Part shown: one piece after another, positions 8,683 through 16,472 of the stretch | How positions within the stretch are numbered: the stretch's first letter is position 1 | How the letters are laid out: every line of letters starts with the position of its first letter | Source: Dolichospermum sp. FACHB-1091 | GTDB lineage: Bacteria > Cyanobacteriota > Cyanobacteriia > Cyanobacteriales > Nostocaceae | Direction of reading: 5' to 3' | Assembly (NCBI RefSeq): GCF_014697585.1 | Contig: NZ_JACJSB010000025.1 | Span: 1 to 64,000, forward strand | Length of the DNA: 64,000 bases | Notes under the pieces: model-generated | What the model saw: the letters and a program-made list of their open reading frames with translations, nothing else | The model's database searches: none | What the model was told of the DNA's origin: nothing | Position numbers and translations under genes: made by a program

Positions 8683-9035
8683 ATAAATTTGTCCATTTTC
8701 TCCAAATCTTCCCTCAATCTTATGCGGCCACTAACTCCCGTCTCATTAATGCCAAAAATATGATGAATTACATGAGGATACTTGTCTCTAGCCATTTTAC
8801 TAGCTACTTCCTTATCCTGATCAATAAAATAATCACCACTATCAGGTTCAATCGCAATGTACCAACCATAATATTTATCTAATATTTCTGGTTTTAAACG
8901 TTCAAAAATTACCCAACAACGCTCATAAAATGCCTCTCTTCTAGCCCTATCTTGGGCTTTTTGTTCATCAGTCCATTGAATTTCAGGAAATACCCTCCCA
9001 CGTCTAACAACTCTTTGGGGTGTAGATTGTGTCAT
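8667..9035 (-). CDS. Small conserved protein coupled to aspartic protease gene, copy 1
   Basis: Unrecognised 122-residue family. It is rich in charged and aromatic residues: basic N-terminus (RVVRRGRVFPEIQW), helical middle (EFYERCW-like segment with RLKPEILDKYYG), then WYIAIEPDSGDYFIDQDKEVASKMARDKYP and a C-terminal stretch ending VIHHIFGINETGVSGR. It has no signal peptide or membrane segment. Its 3' end overlaps the protease gene by 16 bases. Residues 1-113 are encoded by a DNA segment repeated without a coding difference 1803 bases away. The two-gene pairing suggests a small regulatory or toxin-antitoxin-like unit, but that is speculative. Confidence 0.75.
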   Translation of the reverse strand: MTQSTPQRVVRRGRVFPEIQWTDEQKAQDRARREAFYERCWVIFERLKPEILDKYYGWYIAIEPDSGDYFIDQDKEVASKMARDKYPHVIHHIFGINETGVSGRIRLREDLEKMDKFIWKLI

Positions 9036-9260
9036 GATTAATCACCTGATTAAAGTTTATTATTCATTTTAGCATATTATTGATTTAGTATTAATTTGTA
9101 GGGTGCGTTAGCGACAGCGTAACGCACCACAAATCCTCGTTTATCCTCGTTCCCAGGTTCTACCTGGGAATGCCATCAAAAGGCTCTGCCTTATGCTAAC
9201 ATTAATATGAGACAGAGCCTAATTAACTGCATTCCCTGTCTCTGACAGGGAACAAGTATT
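8697..9260. repeat. 564-bp direct repeat, left copy
   Basis: Matches 10500..11063 with a constant 1803-base offset. The part coding for the small protein is identical. I count five substitutions, all in the non-coding third. It covers the small gene, its upstream region, one GGTGCGTTA palindrome and one three-hairpin element. Confidence 0.93.
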
Positions 9261-9403
9261 AATCTAGTAAAGATTGTATTGGTTTTCTGGCCTATATTTG
9301 GAAAATTGACAAAGGTATTGACTTATTTAACCCATTTTTATTAAGTCTTGCTTGACTTACATTTAAAATAAGATATAATATAATATATGTTATGGTGATA
9401 ATT
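9036..9403. other. Repeat-bearing intergenic region
   Basis: From left to right: the promoter region of the small gene, a GGTGCGTTA...TAACGCACC palindrome at 9102-9128, a three-hairpin repeat at 9147-9256, then about 130 AT-rich bases with TATAATATAATATATG just before the next gene, which could serve as its promoter. Confidence 0.6.
9147..9256. repeat. Three-hairpin dispersed repeat, copy 1
   Basis: The outer arms GTTCCC/GGGAAC enclose hairpins TCCCAGGT/ACCTGGGA, AGGCTCTGCCT/AGACAGAGCCT (one mismatch) and CCCTGTC/GACAGGG. Copies lie at 10950 and 39079. See the finding on covarying stems. Confidence 0.8.
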
Positions 9404-9613
9404 ATGTCTAACCTATCCTTAGAACGCAATCAACTTAAACAAACCCTGAAAGAATTAATAATAGAACTTTTTTCAGAAAACAAAGAAGAATTTTCAGCTT
9501 TATTTACGGAAATAATTGAAGATATTGCCTTATCAAAAGCTATTGAAGAAGGAGAAAAAACAGAATTAACAGATAGAGAAACAATTTTTGCAATTTTAAA
9601 CCAAGAACAATGA
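9404..9613 (+). CDS. Small acidic protein, possible antitoxin
   Basis: 69 residues from the ATG at 9404; an in-frame ATG four codons earlier is also possible. Composition is helical and acidic (LKQTLKELIIELFSENKEEFSALF, then ALSKAIEEGEKTELTDRETIF). This resembles short antitoxins that sit before RelE/ParE-type toxins in cyanobacteria, notably the IEEGEKTE...TREEIF-like tail. The next frame starts inside its stop codon (ATGA overlap), the classic arrangement of such pairs. The partner is shorter than normal, so the system may be dead. Confidence 0.55.
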   Translation: MSNLSLERNQLKQTLKELIIELFSENKEEFSALFTEIIEDIALSKAIEEGEKTELTDRETIFAILNQEQ

Positions 9614-9756
9614 AAACCGAATTTAGGAAAAGTTTTGATTATTGGTTGAGAACAAAAGTAACATCTGTTAAAACAGGATATATTGAATATTGGACTCCCA
9701 AACAAATTGACGTACCCAAGGAAATTGAAAGAGTATTAAAAGCCATGAATAATTAA
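9610..9756 (+). CDS. 48-residue partner protein, possible toxin remnant
   Basis: Begins ATGAAAACCGAATTTAGG, overlapping the previous stop. The product starts MKTEFRKSFDYWL, like the first residues of RelE/ParE-type toxins (which run to about 90), then continues into sequence I cannot match (VKTGYIEYWTPKQIDVPKEI). The short length suggests an internal deletion or a divergent mini-protein. The toxin assignment rests on the start sequence and the operon layout only. Confidence 0.4.
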   Translation: MKTEFRKSFDYWLRTKVTSVKTGYIEYWTPKQIDVPKEIERVLKAMNN

Positions 9757-9819
9757 AAAATAAAATACTTTTCAAACAATTAGTAGTATAATAATCCAAG
9801 ATACTAAGGAGTTAATTAT

Positions 9820-10065
9820 ATGCAAATAAAACTTAAATCAAAAGTTGATGCACAAGGTAAATTATTGTTACAACTTCCCCAACAATTAGCTAATCAAGAA
9901 TTAATTATTATTATTACTGATGCTTTTGAAGAGAACATACCAACACCACAAGAATTAGGATATCCTGCGGATTTTTTTGATAAAACTGCTGGAAAGTGGG
10001 AAGGTGAGGTTTTAGTTAGAGAAAATTTAGTTGATTGCGATCAAAGAATTTGGGATATTGAATGA
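9820..10065 (+). CDS. vapB: VapB-type antitoxin
   Basis: 81 residues directly upstream of a PIN-domain toxin, with a four-base ATGA overlap. The N-terminal half (KLKSKVDAQGKLLLQLPQQLANQELIIIITD) is a short beta-rich dimerisation and DNA-binding segment of the kind seen in cyanobacterial VapB partners. The acidic C-terminal tail (YPADFFDKTAGKWEGE, DQRIWDIE) would wrap and block the toxin. A Shine-Dalgarno-like AAGGAG lies 10 bases before the ATG. Antitoxins of this type usually repress their own promoter, which should lie in the 60 bases upstream. Confidence 0.8.
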   Translation: MQIKLKSKVDAQGKLLLQLPQQLANQELIIIITDAFEENIPTPQELGYPADFFDKTAGKWEGEVLVRENLVDCDQRIWDIE

Positions 10066-10466
10066 TGATTTACTTATTAGATACTAACACCTGCATTCAA
10101 TATTTAACAGGACGTAGTGAAAATGTAATTAATAAATTTAAAATTACTCATCGTGAAAATATTTGTTTGTGTGATGTTGTCAAAGGAGAATTATACTATG
10201 GGGCTTGTCGTAGCGTAAAAAAAGAGCAAAATTTAGCTTTATATGAGTTATTTTTCTCTCAATATATCAGTTTACCTTTTGATGGAAAAGCAGCTATAAT
10301 TTATGGTGAAATTCGTTTTCAATTATCAAAGTTAGGTACTCCTATCGGTGCTTATGATTTTCAAATTGCTGCCATTGCATTAGCTAATAATCTTATTTTA
10401 GTAACTCATAACACTAGAGAATTTCAAAGGGTTGAAAATTTACAACTTGAAGATTGGGAAGTATAG
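10062..10466 (+). CDS. vapC: VapC-family PIN-domain ribonuclease toxin
   Basis: 134 residues, the usual size. The PIN acidic residues are in place: D in YLLDTNTCIQYL (residue 7), E in VVKGELYYGA near 45, and D in GAYDFQIAAIALANNLILVTHNTREF near 100. These coordinate Mg2+ for RNA cleavage; VapC targets are often tRNA or rRNA. Translation is coupled to the antitoxin. A second ATG follows the first by one codon. The gene converges on the right-hand repeat copy with only a 15-base gap. The module lies wholly between the two 564-bp direct repeats. Confidence 0.92.
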   Translation: MMIYLLDTNTCIQYLTGRSENVINKFKITHRENICLCDVVKGELYYGACRSVKKEQNLALYELFFSQYISLPFDGKAAIIYGEIRFQLSKLGTPIGAYDFQIAAIALANNLILVTHNTREFQRVENLQLEDWEV

Positions 10467-10481
10467 TCTTTGCCATGATAC

Positions 10482-10838
10482 TTATATATCATTTACAGAT
10501 TTCTCCAAATCTTCCCTCAATCTTATGCGGCCACTAACTCCCGTCTCATTAATGCCAAAAATATGATGAATTACATGAGGATACTTGTCTCTAGCCATTT
10601 TACTAGCTACTTCCTTATCCTGATCAATAAAATAATCACCACTATCAGGTTCAATCGCAATGTACCAACCATAATATTTATCTAATATTTCTGGTTTTAA
10701 ACGTTCAAAAATTACCCAACAACGCTCATAAAATGCCTCTCTTCTAGCCCTATCTTGGGCTTTTTGTTCATCAGTCCATTGAATTTCAGGAAATACCCTC
10801 CCACGTCTAACAACTCTTTGGGGTGTAGATTGTGTCAT
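10482..10838 (-). CDS. Small conserved protein, duplicated copy 2 with altered C-terminus
   Basis: The first 113 residues are encoded by DNA identical to the copy at 8667..9035. After residue 113 the repeat ends, and the frame runs into unrelated sequence for five residues (SVNDI) in place of the nine-residue MDKFIWKLI tail. No aspartic protease gene follows; vapC is convergent instead. It is probably a truncated by-product of a tandem duplication, though the conserved body is intact and its upstream region is copied too. Confidence 0.7.
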   Translation of the reverse strand: MTQSTPQRVVRRGRVFPEIQWTDEQKAQDRARREAFYERCWVIFERLKPEILDKYYGWYIAIEPDSGDYFIDQDKEVASKMARDKYPHVIHHIFGINETGVSGRIRLREDLEKSVNDI

Positions 10839-11063
10839 GATTAATCACCTGATTAAAGTTTATTATTCATTTTAGCATATTATTGATTTAGTATTAATTT
10901 GTAGGGTGCGTTAGCGACAGCGTAACGCACCACAAATCCTTGTTTATCCTCGTTCCCAGGTTCTACCTGGGAATGCAATCAAAAGGCTCTGCCTTATGCT
11001 AACATTAATATGAGGCAGAGCCTCATTAACTGTATTCCCTGTCTCTGACAGGGAACAAGTATT
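10500..11063. repeat. 564-bp direct repeat, right copy
   Basis: Partner of 8697..9260. The intervening 1.2 kb carries two small-gene pairs, so recombination between copies would remove them on an 1803-base circle. Confidence 0.93.
10950..11059. repeat. Three-hairpin dispersed repeat, copy 2
   Basis: Same as the copy at 9147 except for four substitutions. One (GAGACA to GAGGCA) makes the middle stem AGGCTCTGCCT/AGGCAGAGCCT perfect. Confidence 0.8.
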
Positions 11064-11070
11064 TAAGTAA

Positions 11071-12648
11071 TTAAACTTCGGCTTTTGACTGATTCAAATT
11101 AACCACATCCTGCAACCTGGAAATTACAAAAGACTTCTCCAAATAAGACAACAAACCACCAGCCTTTGGACCTTTTTCTTTATTCAAGAAAGATAGATAC
11201 AAAGCCTTAAAAGCCATTGGTTGTTGAACCCCTAACTCCTTAGTAGTCGAGAAAATTATAGTTTGTAATTCCTCAGCTTCCCAGTTACCAATATCCTGCA
11301 AATTCTCCATCAATTTTTGCAAATAAGCAACTTGTTCTGAATTTAAATCATGAGCTTTTTCGGGAACTTGTTCCAAATAGAGAACTAACTTGTCTTCCTC
11401 GTCAGCATAATCTTGTAACCACTTTTTAGCCGCAGCAATTCTTTGATCAATAATTTGTTGATCATACTCATTTAAAGGCTGTAAACTGCGTTGGACAACT
11501 TCTTCCTGAATATTTAAACGGGGAACTTGCAACAGAGAAATTAATGTACTAAAATCAAACGGTTGGAAAGTTTTAATTTCATCCCCTAATTGGGCGTAAA
11601 ATAAAGACATTAATTCCTCCGTTAATTCAGGAGTATGAGAATACTTATTAATTAAAGTGTCGTAATCTCTAAATAACCGGGTAGTAGTTTCATAATTTGG
11701 TGCAAAATTAATTACTGTTTTCGGTTGAGTTCTTAACATCAAAAACCGCAATAATTCAGCAGGTAATAAATCAGCAATTTCCCTAGCACTCGAACCCACA
11801 CCCTTAGAAGAACTCATTTTTGTCCCATTCACAAGAATAAATTCATAGGGAGAATGGAAAGGAGGTTGTTTTTGTAAAACCTTGCGACTAATAGCATTAG
11901 CAACATCACGAGAACCACCTTTTTGAGAATGATCCTTCCCGGCCATTTCAATAGTTACACCCAATATATCCCATTTAGCTACCCATTCAACTTTCCAAGG
12001 TAATTTACCATTACCATTAAAAGGAGAAACCCACCCGGAATGTCCACAACCTTTTACATAATCAACACCATCAGGTTTACAGGTGTAAAATACTTCTGAA
12101 CCGTTATAATCTGTAGTGACAGTAGTAGCGATTTTACCGCAATTTTCACAAACAACTTGAAAAGGATACCAATTATTTGCACGTTCAGCTTTACTTACTT
12201 CCTTATAAGCTTCCCGCACTAAATGAGCATTTTTCAGGAAAATATCAATATGGGAATTAAGTTTTCCTGAACGATATAAATCACGTAAAAAATACGTTTC
12301 TGGTTTAATTCCTAAATATGCAAAAATTTCAAAAAACTCACCAATAAAATACTTAGCATAATCTTCCGCACCATCACCAGGAGAAGGAACATTACACAGA
12401 GGAAAACCCAAATAAGGCTGAAATTTTTCTTGATCTAAGTATTTAGGAACAGTATCCAGCGCATCATAATCATCTACACCATACAGAAATTTGACGGGCT
12501 TCCCTGCGTGTTTCAAAGCACGGTAAATAACGTCGTGAATAACCACACCACGCAAAGACCCAACGTGTACCCTTCCTGAAGGAGTCTTAGAATCATTAAC
12601 TACTTGTTGACCTACTGCGTCAGCAGCAATTTTATCAGCCCAAAACAT
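11071..12648 (-). CDS. lysK: Lysine--tRNA ligase, class I (LysK)
   Basis: Charges tRNA-Lys. This is the class I (Rossmann-fold) type, not the class II LysS most bacteria use. The HIGH-like motif is HVGSL at residues 28-32, inside SGRVHVGSLRGVVIHD. The KMSKS-like loop is KMSSSKG near 278. A zinc-ribbon-like CENCGK is followed by a Cys about 30 residues on, and the C-terminal half is helical as in the family. Length 525 is normal. It stands alone, with dispersed repeats downstream. A class II LysS elsewhere in the genome is likely but not visible here. Confidence 0.92.
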   Translation of the reverse strand: MFWADKIAADAVGQQVVNDSKTPSGRVHVGSLRGVVIHDVIYRALKHAGKPVKFLYGVDDYDALDTVPKYLDQEKFQPYLGFPLCNVPSPGDGAEDYAKYFIGEFFEIFAYLGIKPETYFLRDLYRSGKLNSHIDIFLKNAHLVREAYKEVSKAERANNWYPFQVVCENCGKIATTVTTDYNGSEVFYTCKPDGVDYVKGCGHSGWVSPFNGNGKLPWKVEWVAKWDILGVTIEMAGKDHSQKGGSRDVANAISRKVLQKQPPFHSPYEFILVNGTKMSSSKGVGSSAREIADLLPAELLRFLMLRTQPKTVINFAPNYETTTRLFRDYDTLINKYSHTPELTEELMSLFYAQLGDEIKTFQPFDFSTLISLLQVPRLNIQEEVVQRSLQPLNEYDQQIIDQRIAAAKKWLQDYADEEDKLVLYLEQVPEKAHDLNSEQVAYLQKLMENLQDIGNWEAEELQTIIFSTTKELGVQQPMAFKALYLSFLNKEKGPKAGGLLSYLEKSFVISRLQDVVNLNQSKAEV

Positions 12649-12895
12649 TTATCTTTTATGATTTCACAATCTCTCTATTTTAACTGCTGTCATGAATAAT
12701 AAAATTATTATTCCATAAATTGATTCATATTGATTGGTTCAAAATCCAGAAAACTTTCTAATGTGTAGCTTTCCTCTGTAATTTGTACCTTGATTCCCAA
12801 CAAAGAAATGGTATACAGGACATTGAAAGTCAATAAGCTACAAGTTTGAATCACAAAGCCGCACCTAAAGGGTTTTACTGCTGTATGCGGAGGAA

Positions 12896-13372
12896 TTATT
12901 TGGAGTGGGAAGTTTTTTGCAAATTTAATAAGGCTTTGTAAATTTGTCGCTTTAAGACATTGTTTTTTTCTTTTTCTAAAGTGATTTGATTGAATCTTTC
13001 AACACTGAGACCACTATCCTCAACTATTTTTTGAGACTGGTTACAGTAATTTACAGCAATGTCTTTTGCTTTATCGGGTAGTGCGTTGACAGTTTTAGGA
13101 TCATTACAGATAACTTGGGGAACTTCTTTGCTAATAATAAGTTTTTTAATTTTCTCAAAGGCTTGTTGACGCATCGGCTCCACTGCTAATACAGCTTTTG
13201 CATACCTATCTACTTCTACATTATTGACGTTTAGGGTTTGAGCGACTACTTGATAACTGAAGACAAAAGTACCAGAAATCAGACTCGCAGTGGTAATAGT
13301 TGTCAAAATCAAAGGTTGAAAGAGAATTTGGTGTAAGCGATTGGTTGAATGAAGACGGTGAATTTCGATCAT
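12896..13372 (-). CDS. DUF4168-type secreted protein
   Basis: 158 residues with a basic N-terminus, a hydrophobic segment (residues 18-43) and a likely signal cleavage after VVAQ. The mature part is helical and resembles DUF4168 proteins: VDRYAKAVLAVEPMRQQAFEKIKKL, a central CNDPKTVNALPDKAKDIAVNYC with two cysteines that could pair, then SGLSVERFNQIT. These are common, poorly studied envelope proteins of cyanobacteria. No catalytic residues recognised. Confidence 0.72.
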   Translation of the reverse strand: MIEIHRLHSTNRLHQILFQPLILTTITTASLISGTFVFSYQVVAQTLNVNNVEVDRYAKAVLAVEPMRQQAFEKIKKLIISKEVPQVICNDPKTVNALPDKAKDIAVNYCNQSQKIVEDSGLSVERFNQITLEKEKNNVLKRQIYKALLNLQKTSHSK

Positions 13373-13559
13373 GATACAATGATAGATGACTAGGTGACAC
13401 AGAAAGAAAATGAAGAATATGATAATGGGTTTGAATTATTTTCTCCCATCAAAGTTCCAGTCAAAATAGAATATATAGGACTTCTATTTAATTTTTGAAT
13501 GTCGAGAGTTTCAGATCCTCGACTTCTGGAAGGAGTCAGTGGTATTATTGGCATAAATA

Positions 13560-14546
13560 TCAATTACTGTAACATATTTGGCATAACTCAATAATTTTAG
13601 TTTGTAGTGTTGAAGTTTCGGATGCACCTTGCTTAAGGCTTACTTCCAATTCTAACAGCATAGGTAAGGCCAAGATGAGTTGCTTTAATGGCAGAGATTT
13701 CACTTCTTGCTGTATAAAATAGATTCGTTTAGGGTTAGTAATTTCCGCAAATTGAGCGATCGCTTGCGGGTTGCGCTCACCAGTTTCCATCATCATTTTC
13801 ACTAATAACCAGGTGCGAAATTGACCAATGAGTGTGGCAACTATTCGTAGTCCAGGTTCGGCTGAATTACTGAGATCATTCAATATTCCTAAAGCTTTTG
13901 GCGTATCTCCAGTTCTAATAGCTGTTGCTAATTGTAAGGTATTTTGAGTAGTATTTCTGACTAACTCAGATACTATATTCACATCTAAAGGTTTGCGACT
14001 ACTTTGGGTATAAAGACGTAATTTTTCTAGTTCATTGTAGAGAAGACGGGTATCATTACCTACTGATTCTGCTAATAGTTCGACGACTAGGGGATTTAAT
14101 TTTAGTCCCAGAGTTTGAGCGGCCTGTTGAACTGATTGAACTAATAATTCTGTTTTCCAGGGAGGAATGAGGGGAAATTCACAAAATGTGGCAAATTGTT
14201 TGAGAAGTTTTGTACTTTTAAGCCGTTCATCTGGCTTGTTGCGACTGGTCAATAGTAAAGTAGAATCCGGGGGGATAACTTTAACAGTCCGTTGTAATTC
14301 TGCTAAGATATGATCCGGGCAGTTTTGGCTGATAGTTGTATTAATGAGCCAGACGAAACGACCACCAGCACCAAATGGAGGTGTCATTACTTGATTTAAA
14401 GCTTGGACAATAGAATCTGCTTGATCTGGGGGAAATGAGGTATAATTAAAACTTGCCCATAGGGGGTCAAGAACGCGCTCGCGCAAAATTACTATGGCTT
14501 TTTCCATAGCAAAATCATCTTCACCCCAATAAACATAAATTGGCAT
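13560..14546 (-). CDS. holA: DNA polymerase III subunit delta
   Basis: Clamp-loader delta subunit, which opens the beta sliding clamp. 328 residues, normal. The N-terminus MPIYVYWGEDDFAMEKAI matches the family start that replaces a Walker A motif. The middle contains LLTSRNKPDERLKSTKLLKQF and the lid region AESVGNDTRLLYNELEKLRLY. The C-terminal collar has LRIVATLIGQFRTWLLVKMM. It is divergent from the next gene over an 82-base gap. Confidence 0.93.
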   Translation of the reverse strand: MPIYVYWGEDDFAMEKAIVILRERVLDPLWASFNYTSFPPDQADSIVQALNQVMTPPFGAGGRFVWLINTTISQNCPDHILAELQRTVKVIPPDSTLLLTSRNKPDERLKSTKLLKQFATFCEFPLIPPWKTELLVQSVQQAAQTLGLKLNPLVVELLAESVGNDTRLLYNELEKLRLYTQSSRKPLDVNIVSELVRNTTQNTLQLATAIRTGDTPKALGILNDLSNSAEPGLRIVATLIGQFRTWLLVKMMMETGERNPQAIAQFAEITNPKRIYFIQQEVKSLPLKQLILALPMLLELEVSLKQGASETSTLQTKIIELCQICYSN

Positions 14547-14628
14547 AGCAATTCAAAATTTAAAATCAATTTAGTCAAATCGAGTAATTTTCCCTACAAT
14601 CTATCAAAAGAGCGCAAGGTGATCAAGA

Positions 14629-15417
14629 TTGGACGACAACTACCAAACCTATTTAAACCGGGTAGCACGCATGACGCTACCAGAGGCCTACAAAACCCAA
14701 ATTCAGCACATTCAAGAATCTTCTAAATTTAGGGTTCATGGTGGGGTCAGGGAAGCTGCTCCTTTTCCGGGTTATACTCTAATTACCCCACCCGCAGAGG
14801 AAGATAGCAATAACGCTGCTTTCTACAGCCAAATACAAGCCTATCAACAGCAACTACTAGAGCTACCCATTAGTGGTGATTTGATTGTACCGGTTCCTGC
14901 TGCTAGTTTTCATCTGACAGTAGCAGATTTAATTTGGGACAGTGCTTTTGATCATGCTTGTAAAAAAAATCCGCAATTCGCTCAAGAGTTAAATTCTCAG
15001 TTAGCTGAAAGGTTTCAACAATATCAAGAGTTGATGACAAAGGGATCTCATTCCATCTCTTGGCAAATGTTAGGATTAGTTGTTATGCCTAGAGCTATAG
15101 GTGTGTGTTTAGTACCCAAGGATAAACGTTCTTATGAGAAAATTATCCAATTCCGGCGGATAATTTATCAAAATCGCAGATTAATGGGTTTGGGTATTGA
15201 GCAACATTATCATTTTACAGCCCATATCACCTTGGGGTATTTTGGTGAAATTTCACCGGAATTAGACCGAGTAAAACTTAGTGATACACTTTCTGATTTT
15301 AATCAGTCATTGTCATTAAATATCCCAGATTTCCTGCTTAATAAGGTGGAATTGCGAAAATTTGACGACATGACTCACTATTATCGTCAACCAGACTGGC
15401 CGAGTTTAGATTTTTAA
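14629..15417 (+). CDS. DUF1868 protein, 2H phosphoesterase-like
   Basis: Two H-x-T/S-h motifs of the 2H phosphoesterase superfamily are present: HLTV at residue 95 (PAASFHLTVADL) and HITL near 197 (HYHFTAHITLGYF). Superfamily members open 2',3'-cyclic phosphates or act as RNA ligases; the DUF1868 branch is uncharacterised as far as I know. 262 residues. TTG is used as start: AAGGTGATCAAGA precedes it and no closer ATG fits. A repeat pair follows the stop. Confidence 0.82.
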   Translation: MDDNYQTYLNRVARMTLPEAYKTQIQHIQESSKFRVHGGVREAAPFPGYTLITPPAEEDSNNAAFYSQIQAYQQQLLELPISGDLIVPVPAASFHLTVADLIWDSAFDHACKKNPQFAQELNSQLAERFQQYQELMTKGSHSISWQMLGLVVMPRAIGVCLVPKDKRSYEKIIQFRRIIYQNRRLMGLGIEQHYHFTAHITLGYFGEISPELDRVKLSDTLSDFNQSLSLNIPDFLLNKVELRKFDDMTHYYRQPDWPSLDF

Positions 15418-15424
15418 GACTAGG

Positions 15425-15533
15425 GGCGAATATAATTCGCTACTATAAAACCAGAGTCCGTCGGCGCGGAATGAAAAAAACAAGTGGCGAATATAATTCG
15501 CTACTACACAAACCAAGTCCGCCGACACGGACT
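15425..15533. repeat. Two tandem copies of a dispersed palindromic repeat
   Basis: Two about 47-base units. Each starts GGCGAATATAATTCGC (stem GCGAAT/ATTCGC) followed by TACTA, a spacer and a GTCCG(T/C)CG(G/A)C(G/A)CGGA segment that is itself nearly palindromic. This is a repeat type widespread between Nostocales genes. Confidence 0.8.
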
Positions 15534-15581
15534 AAGACAAGATAAATATTTTCAACCCTTATTTGTGTATAAAAACCTAAG

Positions 15582-16472
15582 TTAATTCGCTAAAGGTATG
15601 GATATTTGCAGCCTAGTTAACTGTGATCTGGCTTTGTCTTGGGTGAATAAAGGTAAAATTTCTAACTTTCCTCCCATTAAATCTACTAGGGTTTGATTAC
15701 ATAAAAGTTTCATTGCTGGTGACAGAACTATATTTGTCTCAAATGTCGGATTTTCCCCTTTCATTAAATCCATAGATTCACTGGTAATTACAGCATCATT
15801 TGGTATATCTAAGCAAATATTTACAAAATTAGCCGTGGACGATAAATGACTAGAAAGATAAATATTACCTGTTTCTATTTGCTCAATTGTACTCTCTATT
15901 AAATTGATTAATATCTGTTTAAGCCAGCGGGAATCTGCGAAAATGTAAATTTTTGGATCTGGTGGTGATAAAGTAAAAGGATAATTACAATTGGCTGCTA
16001 ATAAATAAGTTGATTTATAAACTTCCTCTAAAAATTCAGCTAATTGAAAACTGTGAATATCTAATTTATTTCTCCCAGATTCTATTTTGGAAATATTCAG
16101 AATTTCATCAAGTAGTTTTAGTAATTTGAGAGATTTTTCATGAGCTTGGCCAATAAATTCCCGCTCTTCTTCGGGATTTTCACACAAATCTGCTAAAATT
16201 AACTGATGTAATCCCATTATACTACTCAATGGCGATCGCAATTCATGACTAATTCTGGACAAAAACCCCGCTTTAAACTGACTCATTTCCTGGGCTTTAT
16301 AGTATGCTAATTGGGTTTGTTTCAATTTTTGTAAAAGTTCATTTTCTCGATGTTGTGAAGCATTTAAGGTATTAATGGGCGAAGATTCACGAGATTCTAA
16401 AAGTAATTTATAAAAACATAAACCTATACCTATTCCTATTCCCAAATATAGCCAATTACTAAAATTCATCAT
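15582..16472 (-). CDS. Histidine-kinase-like protein with degenerate ATPase domain
   Basis: Residues 7-23 form a membrane anchor (LYLGIGIGIGLCFYKLL). A coiled linker leads to an intact H-box, SHELRSPLSSIMG, with the phospho-acceptor His at 76, and a full dimerisation helix pair to about 140. The ATPase domain keeps its outline but not its motifs: the N-box reads LINLIESTIEQI, lacking the NA Asn; no DxGxG is found; and the G2 glycines are replaced (VLSPAMKLLCNQTLVDLMGG). Autophosphorylation looks unlikely, so it may be a phospho-acceptor or scaffold for another kinase. Its ATG lies within the end of tsaC (14-base overlap), implying co-translation. Confidence 0.8.
   Translation of the reverse strand: MMNFSNWLYLGIGIGIGLCFYKLLLESRESSPINTLNASQHRENELLQKLKQTQLAYYKAQEMSQFKAGFLSRISHELRSPLSSIMGLHQLILADLCENPEEEREFIGQAHEKSLKLLKLLDEILNISKIESGRNKLDIHSFQLAEFLEEVYKSTYLLAANCNYPFTLSPPDPKIYIFADSRWLKQILINLIESTIEQIETGNIYLSSHLSSTANFVNICLDIPNDAVITSESMDLMKGENPTFETNIVLSPAMKLLCNQTLVDLMGGKLEILPLFTQDKARSQLTRLQISIPLAN

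Noticed and set aside
8697-11063. Insertion sequence as cause of the duplication
   Set aside because: No transposase or terminal inverted repeats with target duplication at the borders; tandem duplication explains it better.
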